Below are positions 54,702-64,000 of a DNA stretch of 64,000 nucleotides, piece after piece (positions within the stretch are counted from its first letter, which is position 1; the number at the start of each line of letters is the position of its first letter). This DNA comes from Wolbachia pipientis. GTDB lineage: Bacteria; Pseudomonadota; Alphaproteobacteria; Rickettsiales; Anaplasmataceae. The position numbers and the translations under genes are program-made. Where the stretch lies: contig CP095495.1 in the NCBI GenBank assembly GCA_023052945.1, forward strand, positions 1,426,001 through 1,490,000. Reading direction: 5' to 3'. The notes beneath the pieces were generated by a model, which saw nothing but the letters and a program-made list of their open reading frames with translations, did no database searches and had not been told where the DNA came from.

Positions 54702-55940
54702 ATGACTGATCAGACAATTTTAAAGAAGGATCATACTTCAACATATCCCGTTTTAGAGTCTGGGGAAGATGGTAATGCCTTGGGTGACACTTTTCCTTTT
54801 CTTTTGGAGGAAGGATATTGCCTATTGGAGAAGCCAATTTCATCTACTAAAGATGAGATAGACCTGCTCGATGAGTTTTACAAGAAAATGCAGGATGTGC
54901 AAGAAAAAAACAACAAAGAGTTTCAAAAGACTTTGAACTTATTAAATGTAGATTGGACAAGAAGTTCCTTAGAACGTATCAAATATGTAGTTGATCAATA
55001 CTTAGCAAAGGGAATGAGACTAAGTGTATATTATAACGATAAGAAAGAAACTACGGTAGATTTAGTGTTTGAAGAAATAATAGGAATTCTTCAATCCACT
55101 ACAACCACGACTTCTGGTGGTATTGCGTGCAGGTTTAGCAATTCAGGGTATCTAGGCTATGATGAGAATGAAAATGAAGAAACAAAGGAAGAAAATATAA
55201 TAGTAATACAAGACATTGTTAGCAATTTGCTACTAAGAGGTGGCAAAGTCAATAGGCATCTTTTCCGTTACGATAGGATAGCACACTCTACTGAGGGGTT
55301 TATAAATAGTTCTGCCGAGTGTTTTGATGAATACCTCTCTAGTTGTTGTAAAGAAATTAAAAACAAAATAGAAAGTATAGCGTATGAGAGCATTGTAAAT
55401 GCAAGCGGGAAGATTAGGAAAAATCTAGAAGTGGAAATGGATAATATATTTTTATACGTAAATTATCCACAGAATTGTGTTATTCAACCTGCAGAGGTTA
55501 TGAACAAGTGTGAAGTAGAGAAGCTGGGGTTAAGAATTTTCGTGCTGGGGGTAGGTAGCAGTGTAGCAAGAATTGAGAAGATAGGAGAAGTGAGAAATTA
55601 TACAGACCTTGCAGATGGTAGTGATGTAGTATTAACTTTCCATACTAGTTTAGGAGAATTAGAAGTTAGATTATATCCTGATATGCAAGGTCTAATAAAG
55701 GTAGAAGTAAAGGATCAAGACAAGTGGAAAAAGTTAAAGAATTGTGAAGAAGAAGTGGGAAAAAATTGCTTATTAGGAGGTTTACCAGTTATTCAAACCA
55801 TAGACCAAGGTGTTTTTGCTAGATCCGGTGGATTAATACATCATGAAGTAATAAGCGAGTCTGATAACAAGAAAGTTTCATGGGCAGGACGTGAAGAGTT
55901 AAGAAAGATTTCTGATTCTAGGGGAGAAATTGCTAGGTAA
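54702..55940 (+). CDS. WO-specific protein, C-terminal domain shared with 29581-30786
   Basis: This 412-residue protein of unrecognised function has an N-terminal half that is mostly helical (EIDLLDEFYKKMQDVQEKNNKEF). Its C-terminal ~130 residues align with the protein at 29581-30786 (VRNYTDLADGSDVV ... EEEVGKNCLLGG). No signal or membrane segment is seen. It is bounded by IS110 and IS630 remnants, so this cargo gene has been isolated by transposition. Its intact frame suggests selection or recent arrival. Confidence 0.7.
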   Translation: MTDQTILKKDHTSTYPVLESGEDGNALGDTFPFLLEEGYCLLEKPISSTKDEIDLLDEFYKKMQDVQEKNNKEFQKTLNLLNVDWTRSSLERIKYVVDQYLAKGMRLSVYYNDKKETTVDLVFEEIIGILQSTTTTTSGGIACRFSNSGYLGYDENENEETKEENIIVIQDIVSNLLLRGGKVNRHLFRYDRIAHSTEGFINSSAECFDEYLSSCCKEIKNKIESIAYESIVNASGKIRKNLEVEMDNIFLYVNYPQNCVIQPAEVMNKCEVEKLGLRIFVLGVGSSVARIEKIGEVRNYTDLADGSDVVLTFHTSLGELEVRLYPDMQGLIKVEVKDQDKWKKLKNCEEEVGKNCLLGGLPVIQTIDQGVFARSGGLIHHEVISESDNKKVSWAGREELRKISDSRGEIAR

Positions 55941-56179
55941 AAAGTATTAAATTGAGATTCATTGAAATGTTAACTAAGATAATTAGTAGTCTAAGAAAGG
56001 AATTGCCCTAAGCTCTACACAAAGCACTTGCTCTTTTTTACTAGTTTACAGCACTACCCATGGTAATCTAAATAAGATTTTCTCTTACAATCAAGTTATA
56101 GTCAATTGGAACAACTTTTCACATCTAATAAAAGTTCTAATTCTAGATTTATAGCTCTTTTCACAATAGTCCGGAAGGC

Positions 56180-56896
56180 TTATCGAAAAACAGAATCAAC
56201 AGCATGACGAAAAGATGTGAATAGAGGGATGTTTTTCCTAGCTCTGTTTTTTATAGCAAACGAATAATGCTCAATTTTATTAAAATCGGGAGAATAAGGC
56301 GGTAGATATAAAATTTCTGCACCAACTCCTCTAGCAAGTTCAGTAATCTTGTTAGACTTATGAAAAGTAGCATTATCAAGAATAACAGTTTGTCCAGGTT
56401 CCAAAATCGGTGTCAAAAACTGCTCAAACCATTTATTAAAGATATCCATATTACAGTGGCCTTCAAATGTTAACGGAACAACTATTTTTCTGCCTTTTAA
56501 GGATGCAATCATGCTAATTCGTTGAGTTTTCTTGCCAGATTTAGGGCATAAAACCGCTGTCCTTTCTGGCAATATCCATAAGGATAGTCTTCGGTACTAT
56601 CAATCCTAGATTCATCTATATATAATAAGTTTTGAGGTTCTTTTGTTGCTATAATTTTCAAAAATTCAGCATGTTTTTCTTCACTCCTTTCCTTGTATTC
56701 ATATGTCTTTTTTTGCGCGTGAATCTAATCTTTTTAAGAGCTCGATGGATCGTTTGGATACTATAGCATTTCTCGTAATAGTCCAAATAGGGTAAGATAT
56801 GTGCTTATGGCTATGGGAGGCCAGTAGCATATTATGATCTGTTCGGATTATTGCGAAAAGAGCTATCTTTCTGTAAATCACATAAAACCCCGGCAA
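56180..56896 (-). pseudogene. IS630-family transposase, frameshifted
   Basis: Fragments in different frames together give an IS630 DDE transposase. These are RSIELLKRLDSRAKKDI, then YKERSEEKHAEFLKII with LLYIDESRIDS (first Asp), and finally the piece at 56180-56572 with VILDNATFHKS, LPPYSPDFNKIEH (second Asp, Glu). The frames shift near 56700 and 56570, so it cannot make an active enzyme. Such copies are common in Wolbachia. Confidence 0.8.
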
Positions 56897-57005
56897 ATGA
56901 ATCTATGAATTTAATAGCGTAAAGGACTTCAAAAATACCAATTGTTTTGTTAGCAAGTAGTAAAATTTTCATATTTCTTGAGTATACACATTTTATGCCA
57001 GATTC

Positions 57006-57240
57006 AAAAAAGGCTGAGTGGTGAGTTGTTCTACATCTTCAATTTTTTCGAGTTTGGTATTGGGCTTTAAAAGATTGTACAGCGCAAAACCCATACATGC
57101 TAATCCAACTATTCCACAACCACTGCTACTATAGGCATTTTCATGATATACAATGCAATGCTGTCTACCAGTAACATTACACCAGCACTACCGGCCAGAC
57201 TGCCTGTCTTTGTTGCATTACTGATCTTATATCTTTCTCT
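57006..57240 (-). pseudogene. Remnant of a membrane-tailed gene
   Basis: Two minus-strand frames, joined by a shift near 57110, read NATKTGSLAGSAGVMLLVDS ... MKMPIVAVVV and then GIVGLACMGFALYNLL with KIEDVEQLTTQPF. This looks like the C-terminal end of a protein with two membrane segments. The rest is absent. The family is not recognised. Confidence 0.45.
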
Positions 57241-57309
57241 TTGCCTGCAGCATCAATATCACAATATAGTCTGGAAATTAGTTACATTAATAACTTATTA
57301 ATCGCTTAA

Positions 57310-58821
57310 TTAAGGCGCCAATTTGTAAAATTTTTCCACTTGCTCACTCCAAAGCATTGGTATTTCCCTCAAGTAAGCTAACTTCAATCCTCTTGGTTGC
57401 CTTCCATTTACTATGTCTTCCTTAATCTTTGGTGCTAAATAATTCAGCCTTAAAATTTGCTGTATACGTCTTGTACCTATATTAATTTTGGCACTCAGCT
57501 CATTTACACTTCTATATTTTCCCTCTTCCAGTTGCCGTTTCCATAGGTGAGCTCTTACCACTGCTTTGAGTAACGCATTATTTGTTTTACCTTCTGGCTC
57601 TATTACTGTGCATTTGTTTCCTTTCTTTTTTATTGGTATAAATTCCACCTTATTCTCTGAACTCACTTCTATTCCATCTTCTTTTACCATTACTCCCTTT
57701 ATTAACTTTTTCACTACTTCTTTCTGCTTTCCAAAACTTAAATTTTTCCACTCTTCTGCTTTTTCTTGCCAATTTTTGTATAGGTGCTCTGCTCTCTTTA
57801 TTACTTCTTTTTCCACTTCCCCTGCTACTACATTTCGATTTACTGATTCACAACCTTTTCCTCTTAAATGATTGTTGCACACATAATATCGATACCTCTT
57901 GTTCTCCTTTTTTGAGTATGTTAGCGTCATGTTTACTTCACAGCTCTTGCATCTAATTATTCCCCTAAGCAGCGCTTCCTCGTATCTTACCCCTCTATAC
58001 GGCTGATTCTTTATCAATTCTTGCGCTTTTTTCCATTTTTCTTCTTCTATTATTGCCTCATGCTTTCCCTCATACTGTTTCTCATAATGCCGTATTTTTC
58101 CTATATATACCGGATTTGTTATTATTCTTCTCACCGTCGCTTTTTTAAAGATATCTGATTTCGTTCGGTATCCTTCTCTGTTTAACTCTCTTGCCAATTC
58201 TGCCATTGATCTCAGCTCCAAATATCTTTCAAATATATGCTTCACTGTCTTTGCTTCTTTCTCATTTATTATTAATTCTTTATCTTTTACATCATACCCA
58301 AGTGGCACAGTTCCTCCCATCCATAATCCTTGTTCTTTTGATGTTGCTATTTTATTTTTTACCCTTTCTACGATCATTTCTCTTTCTAGTTGTGCTGCTC
58401 CTGACAATACTGTTTGCACGAACTTTCCCATTGGCGTATTATTGTCAAATATTTGTGTTACTGCTACAAAATTTACTCGATGCCTTCTAAAAAATGATGT
58501 TACTTCTATGCTATCCTTTGTTTCCCTTGATAACCTGTCTAATGTATATACTACTACACAATCTACTTCTCCCGCCTTTACATCTTCAAACAACTCCTTT
58601 ATCGCTGGTCTTTCTAAATTTTTCCCTGAAAAGCCACCATCATCGTACCTTTTTGCCAATGCTACCCAGCCCTCTCTGCTCTTTATGTACTTTTCACATG
58701 CTACTCGCTGCGCATCAAGACTATTAAACTTTTGTTCTAGTCCATCTTCATTTGATTTTCTCGTATATATCGCACATCTTATTTCTTCACACACCCTTTC
58801 TCTCCTTTTCACGCATCCCAA
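57310..58821 (-). CDS. Large serine recombinase
   Basis: This 503-residue site-specific recombinase has the catalytic Ser in IYTRKSNEDG, plus SLDAQRVACEKY, DDGGFSGKNLERPAI and VYTLDRLSRETKDS. The recombinase domain and zinc ribbon follow (CKSCEVNMTLTY ... CNNHLRGKGC). Enzymes of this type integrate and excise phages, and this is the WO integrase candidate. No attachment site is visible nearby by eye. It overlaps the DUF2924 gene by 35 bases, so they are co-translated. The frame is intact. Confidence 0.9.
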   Translation of the reverse strand: MGCVKRRERVCEEIRCAIYTRKSNEDGLEQKFNSLDAQRVACEKYIKSREGWVALAKRYDDGGFSGKNLERPAIKELFEDVKAGEVDCVVVYTLDRLSRETKDSIEVTSFFRRHRVNFVAVTQIFDNNTPMGKFVQTVLSGAAQLEREMIVERVKNKIATSKEQGLWMGGTVPLGYDVKDKELIINEKEAKTVKHIFERYLELRSMAELARELNREGYRTKSDIFKKATVRRIITNPVYIGKIRHYEKQYEGKHEAIIEEEKWKKAQELIKNQPYRGVRYEEALLRGIIRCKSCEVNMTLTYSKKENKRYRYYVCNNHLRGKGCESVNRNVVAGEVEKEVIKRAEHLYKNWQEKAEEWKNLSFGKQKEVVKKLIKGVMVKEDGIEVSSENKVEFIPIKKKGNKCTVIEPEGKTNNALLKAVVRAHLWKRQLEEGKYRSVNELSAKINIGTRRIQQILRLNYLAPKIKEDIVNGRQPRGLKLAYLREIPMLWSEQVEKFYKLAP

Positions 58822-59269
58822 ACAAGAGCGGTCCGTTGTAGCTCATTCCCATTATTTTCCCGGCTATTGCTGATAATGATGTGTAAAACTCTTCTCTGTA
58901 GATTAAACCCTTATCGGTTACCATTACCGAATGTGTTTCTTCACCTCTTTCTAATATCAACTCTGTTCCTGCTACTGGCAATTTGTCACTACTTATTCTT
59001 TTTCCCTTTTCTAGCTGATCTGCCAGATACTCTAGTCTTTTTGCTCCTTTTCTTGACATTTCTCCATATGCTTCCTCCTGCATTCTATATGCTAGTCTCG
59101 GTATCAGATATTTCTTTGAATGTTTAGGTACCTCTTCCCCAAATACCTTCTTCCACATTCTCCTTAGCTCTTCTAACGTTTTTTTCTCTAAATTCATCAC
59201 TTTCTTTTCTGTTTCTTCCTTTTTTTCCATATTTTCTATCCTCTCATAATTTCTCAAATAACTTTTCAA
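58787..59269 (-). CDS. DUF2924 protein, recombinase partner
   Basis: This 160-residue protein begins with a charged helix. The DUF2924 core follows (LEELRRMWKKVFGEEVPKHSKKYLIPRLAYRMQEEAYG) and then a basic end. Genes of this family are often paired with large serine recombinases in phages; the partner's role may be directionality or DNA binding. It overlaps both the recombinase gene and the ankyrin gene upstream (59244), so all three are coupled. Confidence 0.8.
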   Translation of the reverse strand: MKSYLRNYERIENMEKKEETEKKVMNLEKKTLEELRRMWKKVFGEEVPKHSKKYLIPRLAYRMQEEAYGEMSRKGAKRLEYLADQLEKGKRISSDKLPVAGTELILERGEETHSVMVTDKGLIYREEFYTSLSAIAGKIMGMSYNGPLLFGMREKERKGV

Positions 59270-59531
59270 TTCTGTCTGTTTCTTTCTTCAACACCTCGTT
59301 TACTTCTTTACTATTTTTCGCATAATCTATCGCTGTCATTCCAAATTTATCTGCTTGCTCTATTCCAGCCCCTGCTTTTACTAGCTCCTCCACTATTTCT
59401 TTTTCGCCTACCATACATGCAAGGTGCAGCGACGTGCATTTATTTCCATATTCTTCAGCATTTAGGAGAGTAGACCGGCGGACCTTCCCCACCAGTCTCT
59501 CGCAGAACTGTGCATGAACCTCGCGACTCAC
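59244..59531 (-). CDS. 3' exon of an ankyrin gene split by a group II intron
   Basis: The frame holds one and a half ankyrin repeats (CTSLHLACMVGEKEIVEELVKAGAGIEQ) and a charged end (VLKKETDRIEKLFEKL). The first ~23 codons (up to about 59460) are intron sequence, so this piece is the 3' part of the gene that begins at 62296. Spliced at one plausible junction, the exons read ...EEVADS-AEEYGNKCTS... in one frame of about 390 residues. Its last bases overlap the DUF2924 gene. Confidence 0.75.
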   Translation of the reverse strand: MSREVHAQFCERLVGKVRRSTLLNAEEYGNKCTSLHLACMVGEKEIVEELVKAGAGIEQADKFGMTAIDYAKNSKEVNEVLKKETDRIEKLFEKL

Positions 59532-61341
59532 ACAGCTCCCATTATTCAGCCTTTTGTCCCAAACCTAATGTCCAGTGGTAGAAAGTGTCTGGTCCTTCTT
59601 TTCTCATTTTTCCTAGAAGTTGCCTTGCTAGTCCTCCACGAGTTTGAAGTTTCTTGTACTTTCTTCTTGCCCACTTTTCAAGTTGCCGCTCTATGTTCTT
59701 CAGAGGTTTGTATATCTCTGTCCTGTAAAACCTGCCATAGTACTGATACCAGCCTCTGACTATTGGATTTACTTTCTTTGATATCCCCTCCAGAGTTGTA
59801 GATGTTTGTCTGTGTATTTTCCATGACCTTATGGTTTGACTAATCTTCTTCTTGGCCTTATTACTAATTGCAGGTATGAATGAAAGAAAATAATTCCCTA
59901 CTTTACTGTTCTTCGCTAGTCTAGGTCTGAATGTAAAACCTAGAAAATCATAACTTTGTATAGTATACTCATCTTTCCTTCTGTTATCCTTACAATACAC
60001 TATTTGTGTCTTTTCCGGATGTAGCTTTAGCTTATACTTGGCCTGTCTTTCTTCAATTACGTCTCGCATAAAATCCGCTTGCTTCTTAGTTCTGCAGTGC
60101 ACTATCGCATCATCTACATATCTCTCAAATGGTATTGTCGGGTGCTTTTGTCTCATCCACTCATCAAATACATGATGCATAAATATGTTTGAGATCATCG
60201 GACTTATTGAACCTCCTTGTGGAACTCCTTTATCCCTAACTACCTTACTGCCATCTGCTTGCTGAATTGGAGCTTTCATCCATCTTTCAGCATACAGTAT
60301 GACCCATTTGCAGTCTGTGTGCTTTTTGATAGCTTGCAATGCTAACTCGTGGTCCAAATTGTCGAAAAATCCAGATATATCAAGATCTATTGACCAATTG
60401 TACCTCCAGCATCTTTTACGCGCAGTATCTACCGCATCCAGTGCAGATTTATTTGGTCTATAACCATATGAATCATCATGGAATTTTGGTTCTACTAGCG
60501 GCTCCAGATACATAGCAGCAGCCGTTTGCCCTATCCTGTCAAATACTGAAGGAACACCTAAGATTGCTTTGTCCTCCTCCTGTATCTTTAGGTATTGCAA
60601 CAGCTTTTATAGCTTCTGGAAAATAACTTCCGGATGACATCCTATTCCATAGTTTGTACAGATTATCTTTTAGATTTTCTTCAAACTTTGTTATCGAAAC
60701 CTCATCCACACCAGCAGCACCTTTATTTTTCGATACTTGTTTATAAGCTCTCCAAATAAGTTGCTTTGATATATCAAAAGACTTTGTTTTACTCATTAAC
60801 TCCTCCCTTTCGGTTGATAAATAATTAAAACTAAATAACTCAGCCCCTTCTCTCCATTTCCATTACAGAAACTTCTTCACTACTACGAGCTGATCCGCCC
60901 CTGTTTTTCGCATCGGTACTCTCATCCTTAGAGTTTAGCTCCTTGGATTTCTCCCTTATCATCGAAACGACAGGTTCCCGTAGTTCCACACAATAGCCTG
61001 AAATAGATTCATGCCACCTTTATGCCAGACGCCATCTATCCAGTAAACAAGCTCCCGATAGATTTATCCCAGGTTACAGACAACCCCCTGGTTTTGACGT
61101 CATTTAAAAGGTTTCGACACTTCATCAGTGGTTCACTTTCGTTCATCTCTCCATTCCTTACATGACATATAATTATGCCTTTTCCATAACGCTCACTACC
61201 TTGGCTCTTTACCAAAGCAGCTTATGGTTGTTTGAAGCCTGCTCTTGTAAACCGGCTCCGAGGGGCCCACCCTCATCTACTGCGCAGCTTTTGCACTTAG
61301 TTTGCCCTTTTATGAACATCCTTTGTGTCTCTACGGCACAC
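59460..61341 (-). mobile_element. Group II intron with reverse transcriptase ORF
   Basis: On the minus strand the intron begins at about 61341 (GTGTGCCG, fits GUGYG). It contains the maturase/RT gene and ends with domain V (about 59504-59537, AGCTGTGTGAGTCGCG ... CACAGTTCT) and domain VI (about 59468-59499). Domain VI has seven pairs, a bulged A at 59471 and three more pairs. The 3' end lies about 59460-59464. It sits in the coding part of an ankyrin gene, same strand. A GTGCC start at 61339 with an end at 59460 would keep the host gene in frame. The boundaries are therefore uncertain by a few bases. Confidence 0.8.
59542..60796 (-). pseudogene. Group II intron reverse transcriptase/maturase, frameshifted
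   Basis: The first frame (60539-60796) starts MSKTKSFDISKQLIWRAYKQV and ends at IPKDTGGGQ. The second (59542-60600) starts around AILGVPSVFDRIGQT and has the catalytic YVDD (FERYVDDAIVHC), GVPQGGSISP and the maturase X domain (GWYQYYGRFYR). They join near base 60570 by a one-base shift. No HNH endonuclease is present. As read it would not make an active enzyme, so the intron may depend on other copies for splicing or be dead. Confidence 0.85.
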
Positions 61342-62296
61342 TGTCTGCTACCTCTTCTCCTATTCTATTGACTTTTTCCTCTATTCTATCTGCTTTTTCA
61401 TTTACTTTCTTTACTTCTTCCTCTATCTTACCTAAAGTACTAGCCCACAGCTCAACTTCTTCGAAAAGCTTTTCACCTTCTTTACGTGAAAAAAAACTCC
61501 CTTTTATATCTTTTACCCAGTCCGATATTTTCTTCAGAAGATCATTGCAAAAGATTTCATTGCCACCAATATAGCCGTATCTTTCGGCCAACCTACTACT
61601 CAACTTACCTTTAAACAATTCTCTTAGCTGATCTTCATTGGGTAAATTAACCACAAACACCAGTTCATTTAAAAAGTCTTCTATTTCTTTATCGCTGACT
61701 TCTCTGCCTATCTCACGTTTTATAAAACCCATATTTTGCTTCAAGTATTGAGCAATACTACCGCCCGAATCATTAATTCTATATCTTGCACCATTGCCTA
61801 TATCCAGAAACTCATCTTGTATATCTATCTTTACAACTGAAACCTCTTTTCCTTCATTTTCTCCACTTAACATCATTCTTAGCTTTCTCACTGCATGTTG
61901 TGTTGAATCTGCGAAATCAAAATCAATATTCGTAGCAATAATAAAATCCTTTATTTCACTCTTGAATTTTCCATTACTTTTGATTTTTAAATAGGCAGCA
62001 AAGTATTTTAACAAGTTAAACTTACCACTTTTTGTTAATAAGCTACCTACACTGATTTTTTTAGTCCCATTTTGGCTGTGCTTGACTTGTGCAAACTTAT
62101 GTACTACAGCTTTATTTTCCTCACGCTGGAGAACAACATCATCAAAACCTTTAGCTGACTTTAGTTCTGTGGCTAGGTAGAAAGGACATTTTTTATCCAT
62201 CACATCCATGAGAGATATTATGAGCACCAACTCTTGATAGGTAATACCATGGTAAATGCGTTTGAACCCCCAAGTAGAATCATCTTCTAGATACAT
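61331..62296 (-). CDS. 5' exon: PD-(D/E)XK-like nuclease domain of an ankyrin gene
   Basis: This 321-codon frame starts MYLEDDSTWGFKRIYHG. Around residue 40-75 it has a motif like TELKSAKGFDDVVLQ followed by HKFAQVKHS, the D...QVK pattern of DUF4297-type PD-(D/E)XK nucleases. The rest is helical with a coiled coil near the end (VEEVNEKADRIEEKVNRI). The last four codons before the listed stop are intron sequence. With the intron removed the protein continues into the ankyrin piece at 59244. It starts 12 bases after the gatB stop. A nuclease role is inference. Confidence 0.7.
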   Translation of the reverse strand: MYLEDDSTWGFKRIYHGITYQELVLIISLMDVMDKKCPFYLATELKSAKGFDDVVLQREENKAVVHKFAQVKHSQNGTKKISVGSLLTKSGKFNLLKYFAAYLKIKSNGKFKSEIKDFIIATNIDFDFADSTQHAVRKLRMMLSGENEGKEVSVVKIDIQDEFLDIGNGARYRINDSGGSIAQYLKQNMGFIKREIGREVSDKEIEDFLNELVFVVNLPNEDQLRELFKGKLSSRLAERYGYIGGNEIFCNDLLKKISDWVKDIKGSFFSRKEGEKLFEEVELWASTLGKIEEEVKKVNEKADRIEEKVNRIGEEVADSVP

Positions 62297-62307
62297 TACC
62301 CCTGTTT

Positions 62308-63729
62308 TTATCCTAATCTTTCACTCAAAATTAAATTCACCACATCAGTGCTGGCTTTTCCCTTGGTAAGTTTCATGACTTCGCCGACAAAGAATCCGTA
62401 TAATCTTGTTTTACCGCTTTTGTATTCTTGAACTTTATCTTGGTTGCTATTGATGATTTTGTCGATTATTTCTGATATTTGCCCTCTATCAGTTATTTGC
62501 TTTAGGTCCTGCTCTTCTATGATAAGAGATGCAGGTTTGCCAGTTTCAAACATAATATCAAAAACTTGTTTACCAAGTTTAGCAGAGATCGTTCCATCAA
62601 CGATAAAATCTAAGAGTTCGGACAAAGCATTTGCTTTGATTGGGGAGCTCACAATATCAATATTTGCTTTATTTAAACGACCGAAAAGCTCTACAGTTAA
62701 CCAGGTGACCGCGAGCTTTGAATCATGTTTTTTTATCAATTCCTCAAAGTAATCAGCAATCGCCTTACCGGAAGTAATGACGTTTGCATCGTATTCATTG
62801 ATACCTAATTCCTCAATGTATCGCAGCTTTTTTTGATCTGGTAACTCAGGCAAAGATGATTTAATAGAATCAATTTCCTCCTGGCTTACCTCAACAGGTA
62901 ATAAATCAGGCTCAGGGAAATACCTATAGTCGCTTGCATCCTCTTTGCTTCTCATCACTTTTGTTTTTCCCAAAGCGACATCAAACAATAAGGTATCTTG
63001 ACTTATTTCTTCCCCACTTTCTAAAATTTCAATTTGTCTTTGTATTTCATAGTCTATAGCTTGCACGATATAACGTATCGAGTTTAGATTTTTTATTTCA
63101 CAGCGGGTGCCAAGTATGCTACTGCCTTTTAGGCGGACAGAAACATTTGCATCACAACGAAGTGATCCCTTTTCCATATCACCATCACATGAACCAATGT
63201 AACGCAAAATCTGCCTCAATTTTTTCATGCATTCTTCAGCTTCCGCAGATGAACGGAGATCTGGCTCTGAAACAATTTCCATTAAAGCAACCCCTGCACG
63301 ATTTAAATCCACATAAGTTTTGCTTTCCTCATGAACGCTCTTCCCTGCATCTTGCTCTAAATGAATTCTCGCAATTCTTATTTCCTTTTCATTGTCGTTG
63401 ATAAATACTCTACCATTTTTAACTATTGGCTCAAAAAACTGGGTTATCTGGTAACCTTGCGGTAAATCAGGATAAAAATAATTTTTTCGATCAAAGTAAG
63501 AACACTTATTAATTTCTGCAGAAAGTGCAAGACCGGTGCGTATTGCTTGCTCTATGCAGTAATAATTTAGTATTGGCAGCGTACCTGGCATTGCCGCATC
63601 AACTAGAGAAACTTGAGTGTTATGCTCAGTACCAAACTCCGTTGATGAGCTAGAAAATAGCTTCGTATTAGAAGAAACTTGAGCGTGCACCTCAAGCCCA
63701 ATTACCGCTTCCCAATCCTCTTTTGTCAT
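62308..63729 (-). CDS. gatB: Asp-tRNA(Asn)/Glu-tRNA(Gln) amidotransferase subunit B
   Basis: This 473-residue protein matches GatB throughout: [27 protein letters not shown], a [15 protein letters not shown] segment, and the C-terminal YqeY/tail domain. It works with GatA and GatC to make Gln-tRNA and Asn-tRNA from misacylated forms. It is a chromosomal housekeeping gene, intact and normal in length. It follows the prophage cargo genes without a visible border, so the end of the prophage lies between 61331 and 62308 or beyond. Confidence 0.95.
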   Translation of the reverse strand: MTKEDWEAVIGLEVHAQVSSNTKLFSSSSTEFGTEHNTQVSLVDAAMPGTLPILNYYCIEQAIRTGLALSAEINKCSYFDRKNYFYPDLPQGYQITQFFEPIVKNGRVFINDNEKEIRIARIHLEQDAGKSVHEESKTYVDLNRAGVALMEIVSEPDLRSSAEAEECMKKLRQILRYIGSCDGDMEKGSLRCDANVSVRLKGSSILGTRCEIKNLNSIRYIVQAIDYEIQRQIEILESGEEISQDTLLFDVALGKTKVMRSKEDASDYRYFPEPDLLPVEVSQEEIDSIKSSLPELPDQKKLRYIEELGINEYDANVITSGKAIADYFEELIKKHDSKLAVTWLTVELFGRLNKANIDIVSSPIKANALSELLDFIVDGTISAKLGKQVFDIMFETGKPASLIIEEQDLKQITDRGQISEIIDKIINSNQDKVQEYKSGKTRLYGFFVGEVMKLTKGKASTDVVNLILSERLG

Positions 63730-63880
63730 GTATTTTATTTAAAATGATAATCTTAATATTCTGCAAAATTAACACAAAAAGTCAAAACAAAACTCATGTT
63801 AGCTAAGTGGTATGCAACCCGTAGAAACAGAACGAAAAATTAAATGAAAAAATTACTTTACAAACTCCGCCAGCCCCCTT

Positions 63881-64000
63881 ATCATGAAAGTGAAGCTATT
63901 TTATTTAACTTCGCAATCTCTGCAGCAGATTAAAATGACAAGAAAACTTGTATTTGGCGTACTATTGTTTAATTTTTTGCACTATGTGCACCGTATGTCT
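63881..64000 (+). repeat. Second copy of the 120-bp repeat (runs off window)
   Basis: This stretch matches 52694-52813 over 120 bp with one visible mismatch (ttatttaac against tcatttaac). It continues beyond the window. The first copy lies beside the IS110 gene, so a further IS110 copy may follow here. Confidence 0.85.

Noticed and set aside
54702..55940. Possible cytoplasmic-incompatibility (cif) gene
   Set aside because: Length and motifs do not match CifA or CifB (no Ulp1, PD-(D/E)XK pair or CifA-like helices that I can see); no cif pair was found in the window.
62444..63401. Plus-strand ORFs across gatB
   Set aside because: Antisense shadows of a fully conserved gene.
1..64000. tRNA or rRNA genes
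   Set aside because: None recognised by eye on either strand; a covariance-model scan would be decisive.

Overview
The window is a Wolbachia (alphaproteobacterium, Rickettsiales) chromosome segment occupied almost entirely by prophage WO. The reasons are the strong A+T bias, the P2-like contractile-tail genes in WO order, many ankyrin-repeat and double-HTH genes, a RadC/MutL pair, the eleven-gene sugar/transport cluster known from WO, a large serine recombinase beside a DUF2924 gene, degraded IS110/IS630/IS5-type elements, a group II intron, and a chromosomal gatB at the right end. The strain cannot be fixed from sequence alone.

Layout. Bases 1-1802: the end of a broken gene and a winged-helix protein. 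1803-2800: non-coding DNA ending in iteron-like repeats. 2796-8858 (minus): a replication/recombination module of three related primase/helicase-type ATPases, a small SSB-like protein, a Sak4-like ATPase and a sigma-like regulator. 9111-25246 (plus): the tail module, ending in sheath, tube, E/E' frameshift gene, tape measure, U, X and D. Inside it, at 9795-13908, sits a foreign cassette. 25259-27513: ankyrin protein, membrane protein, PLD-family lipoprotein and a frameshifted patatin. 27572-34599 (minus): three double-HTH regulators, a WO-specific protein, radC and mutL. 35031-37631: an 866-residue ankyrin protein. 37752-51915: the eleven-gene cluster (uridylyltransferase, epimerase, glycosyltransferase/radical-SAM fusion, WG-repeat/methyltransferase fusion, PhyH dioxygenase, ABC exporter, two PLP lyases, MFS carrier, UDP-sugar dehydrogenase, EamA transporter). 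51916-57300: IS debris around one WO-specific gene. 57310-62296 (minus): recombinase, DUF2924 gene and a nuclease-like/ankyrin gene split by a group II intron. 62308-63729: gatB.

The most striking content is the cassette at 9953-13817. Its first gene reads as a secreted Shiga/ricin-type rRNA N-glycosidase A chain. All five active-site residues, a two-cysteine loop and a Shiga-like A2 tail are visible. It is followed by three secreted proteins that look like cholera-toxin-type B subunits. The third has about eleven ankyrin repeats inserted in the middle of the B fold and now carries one frameshift. A diverged copy of the 3' end of the upstream tail gene lies at the far side, so the cassette boundaries can be read in the DNA. 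This looks like an AB5-type toxin locus carried as phage cargo. The family assignments are pattern recognition by eye and need structure- or profile-based confirmation.

Several genes are broken or depend on frameshifts (the 1-730 gene, primase-helicase at an A8 tract, ankyrin-B chimera, patatin at a T5 tract, IS110, IS630, intron RT), so the prophage is partly decayed, while the tail, toxin A, eleven-gene cluster, recombinase, mutL and gatB frames are intact.
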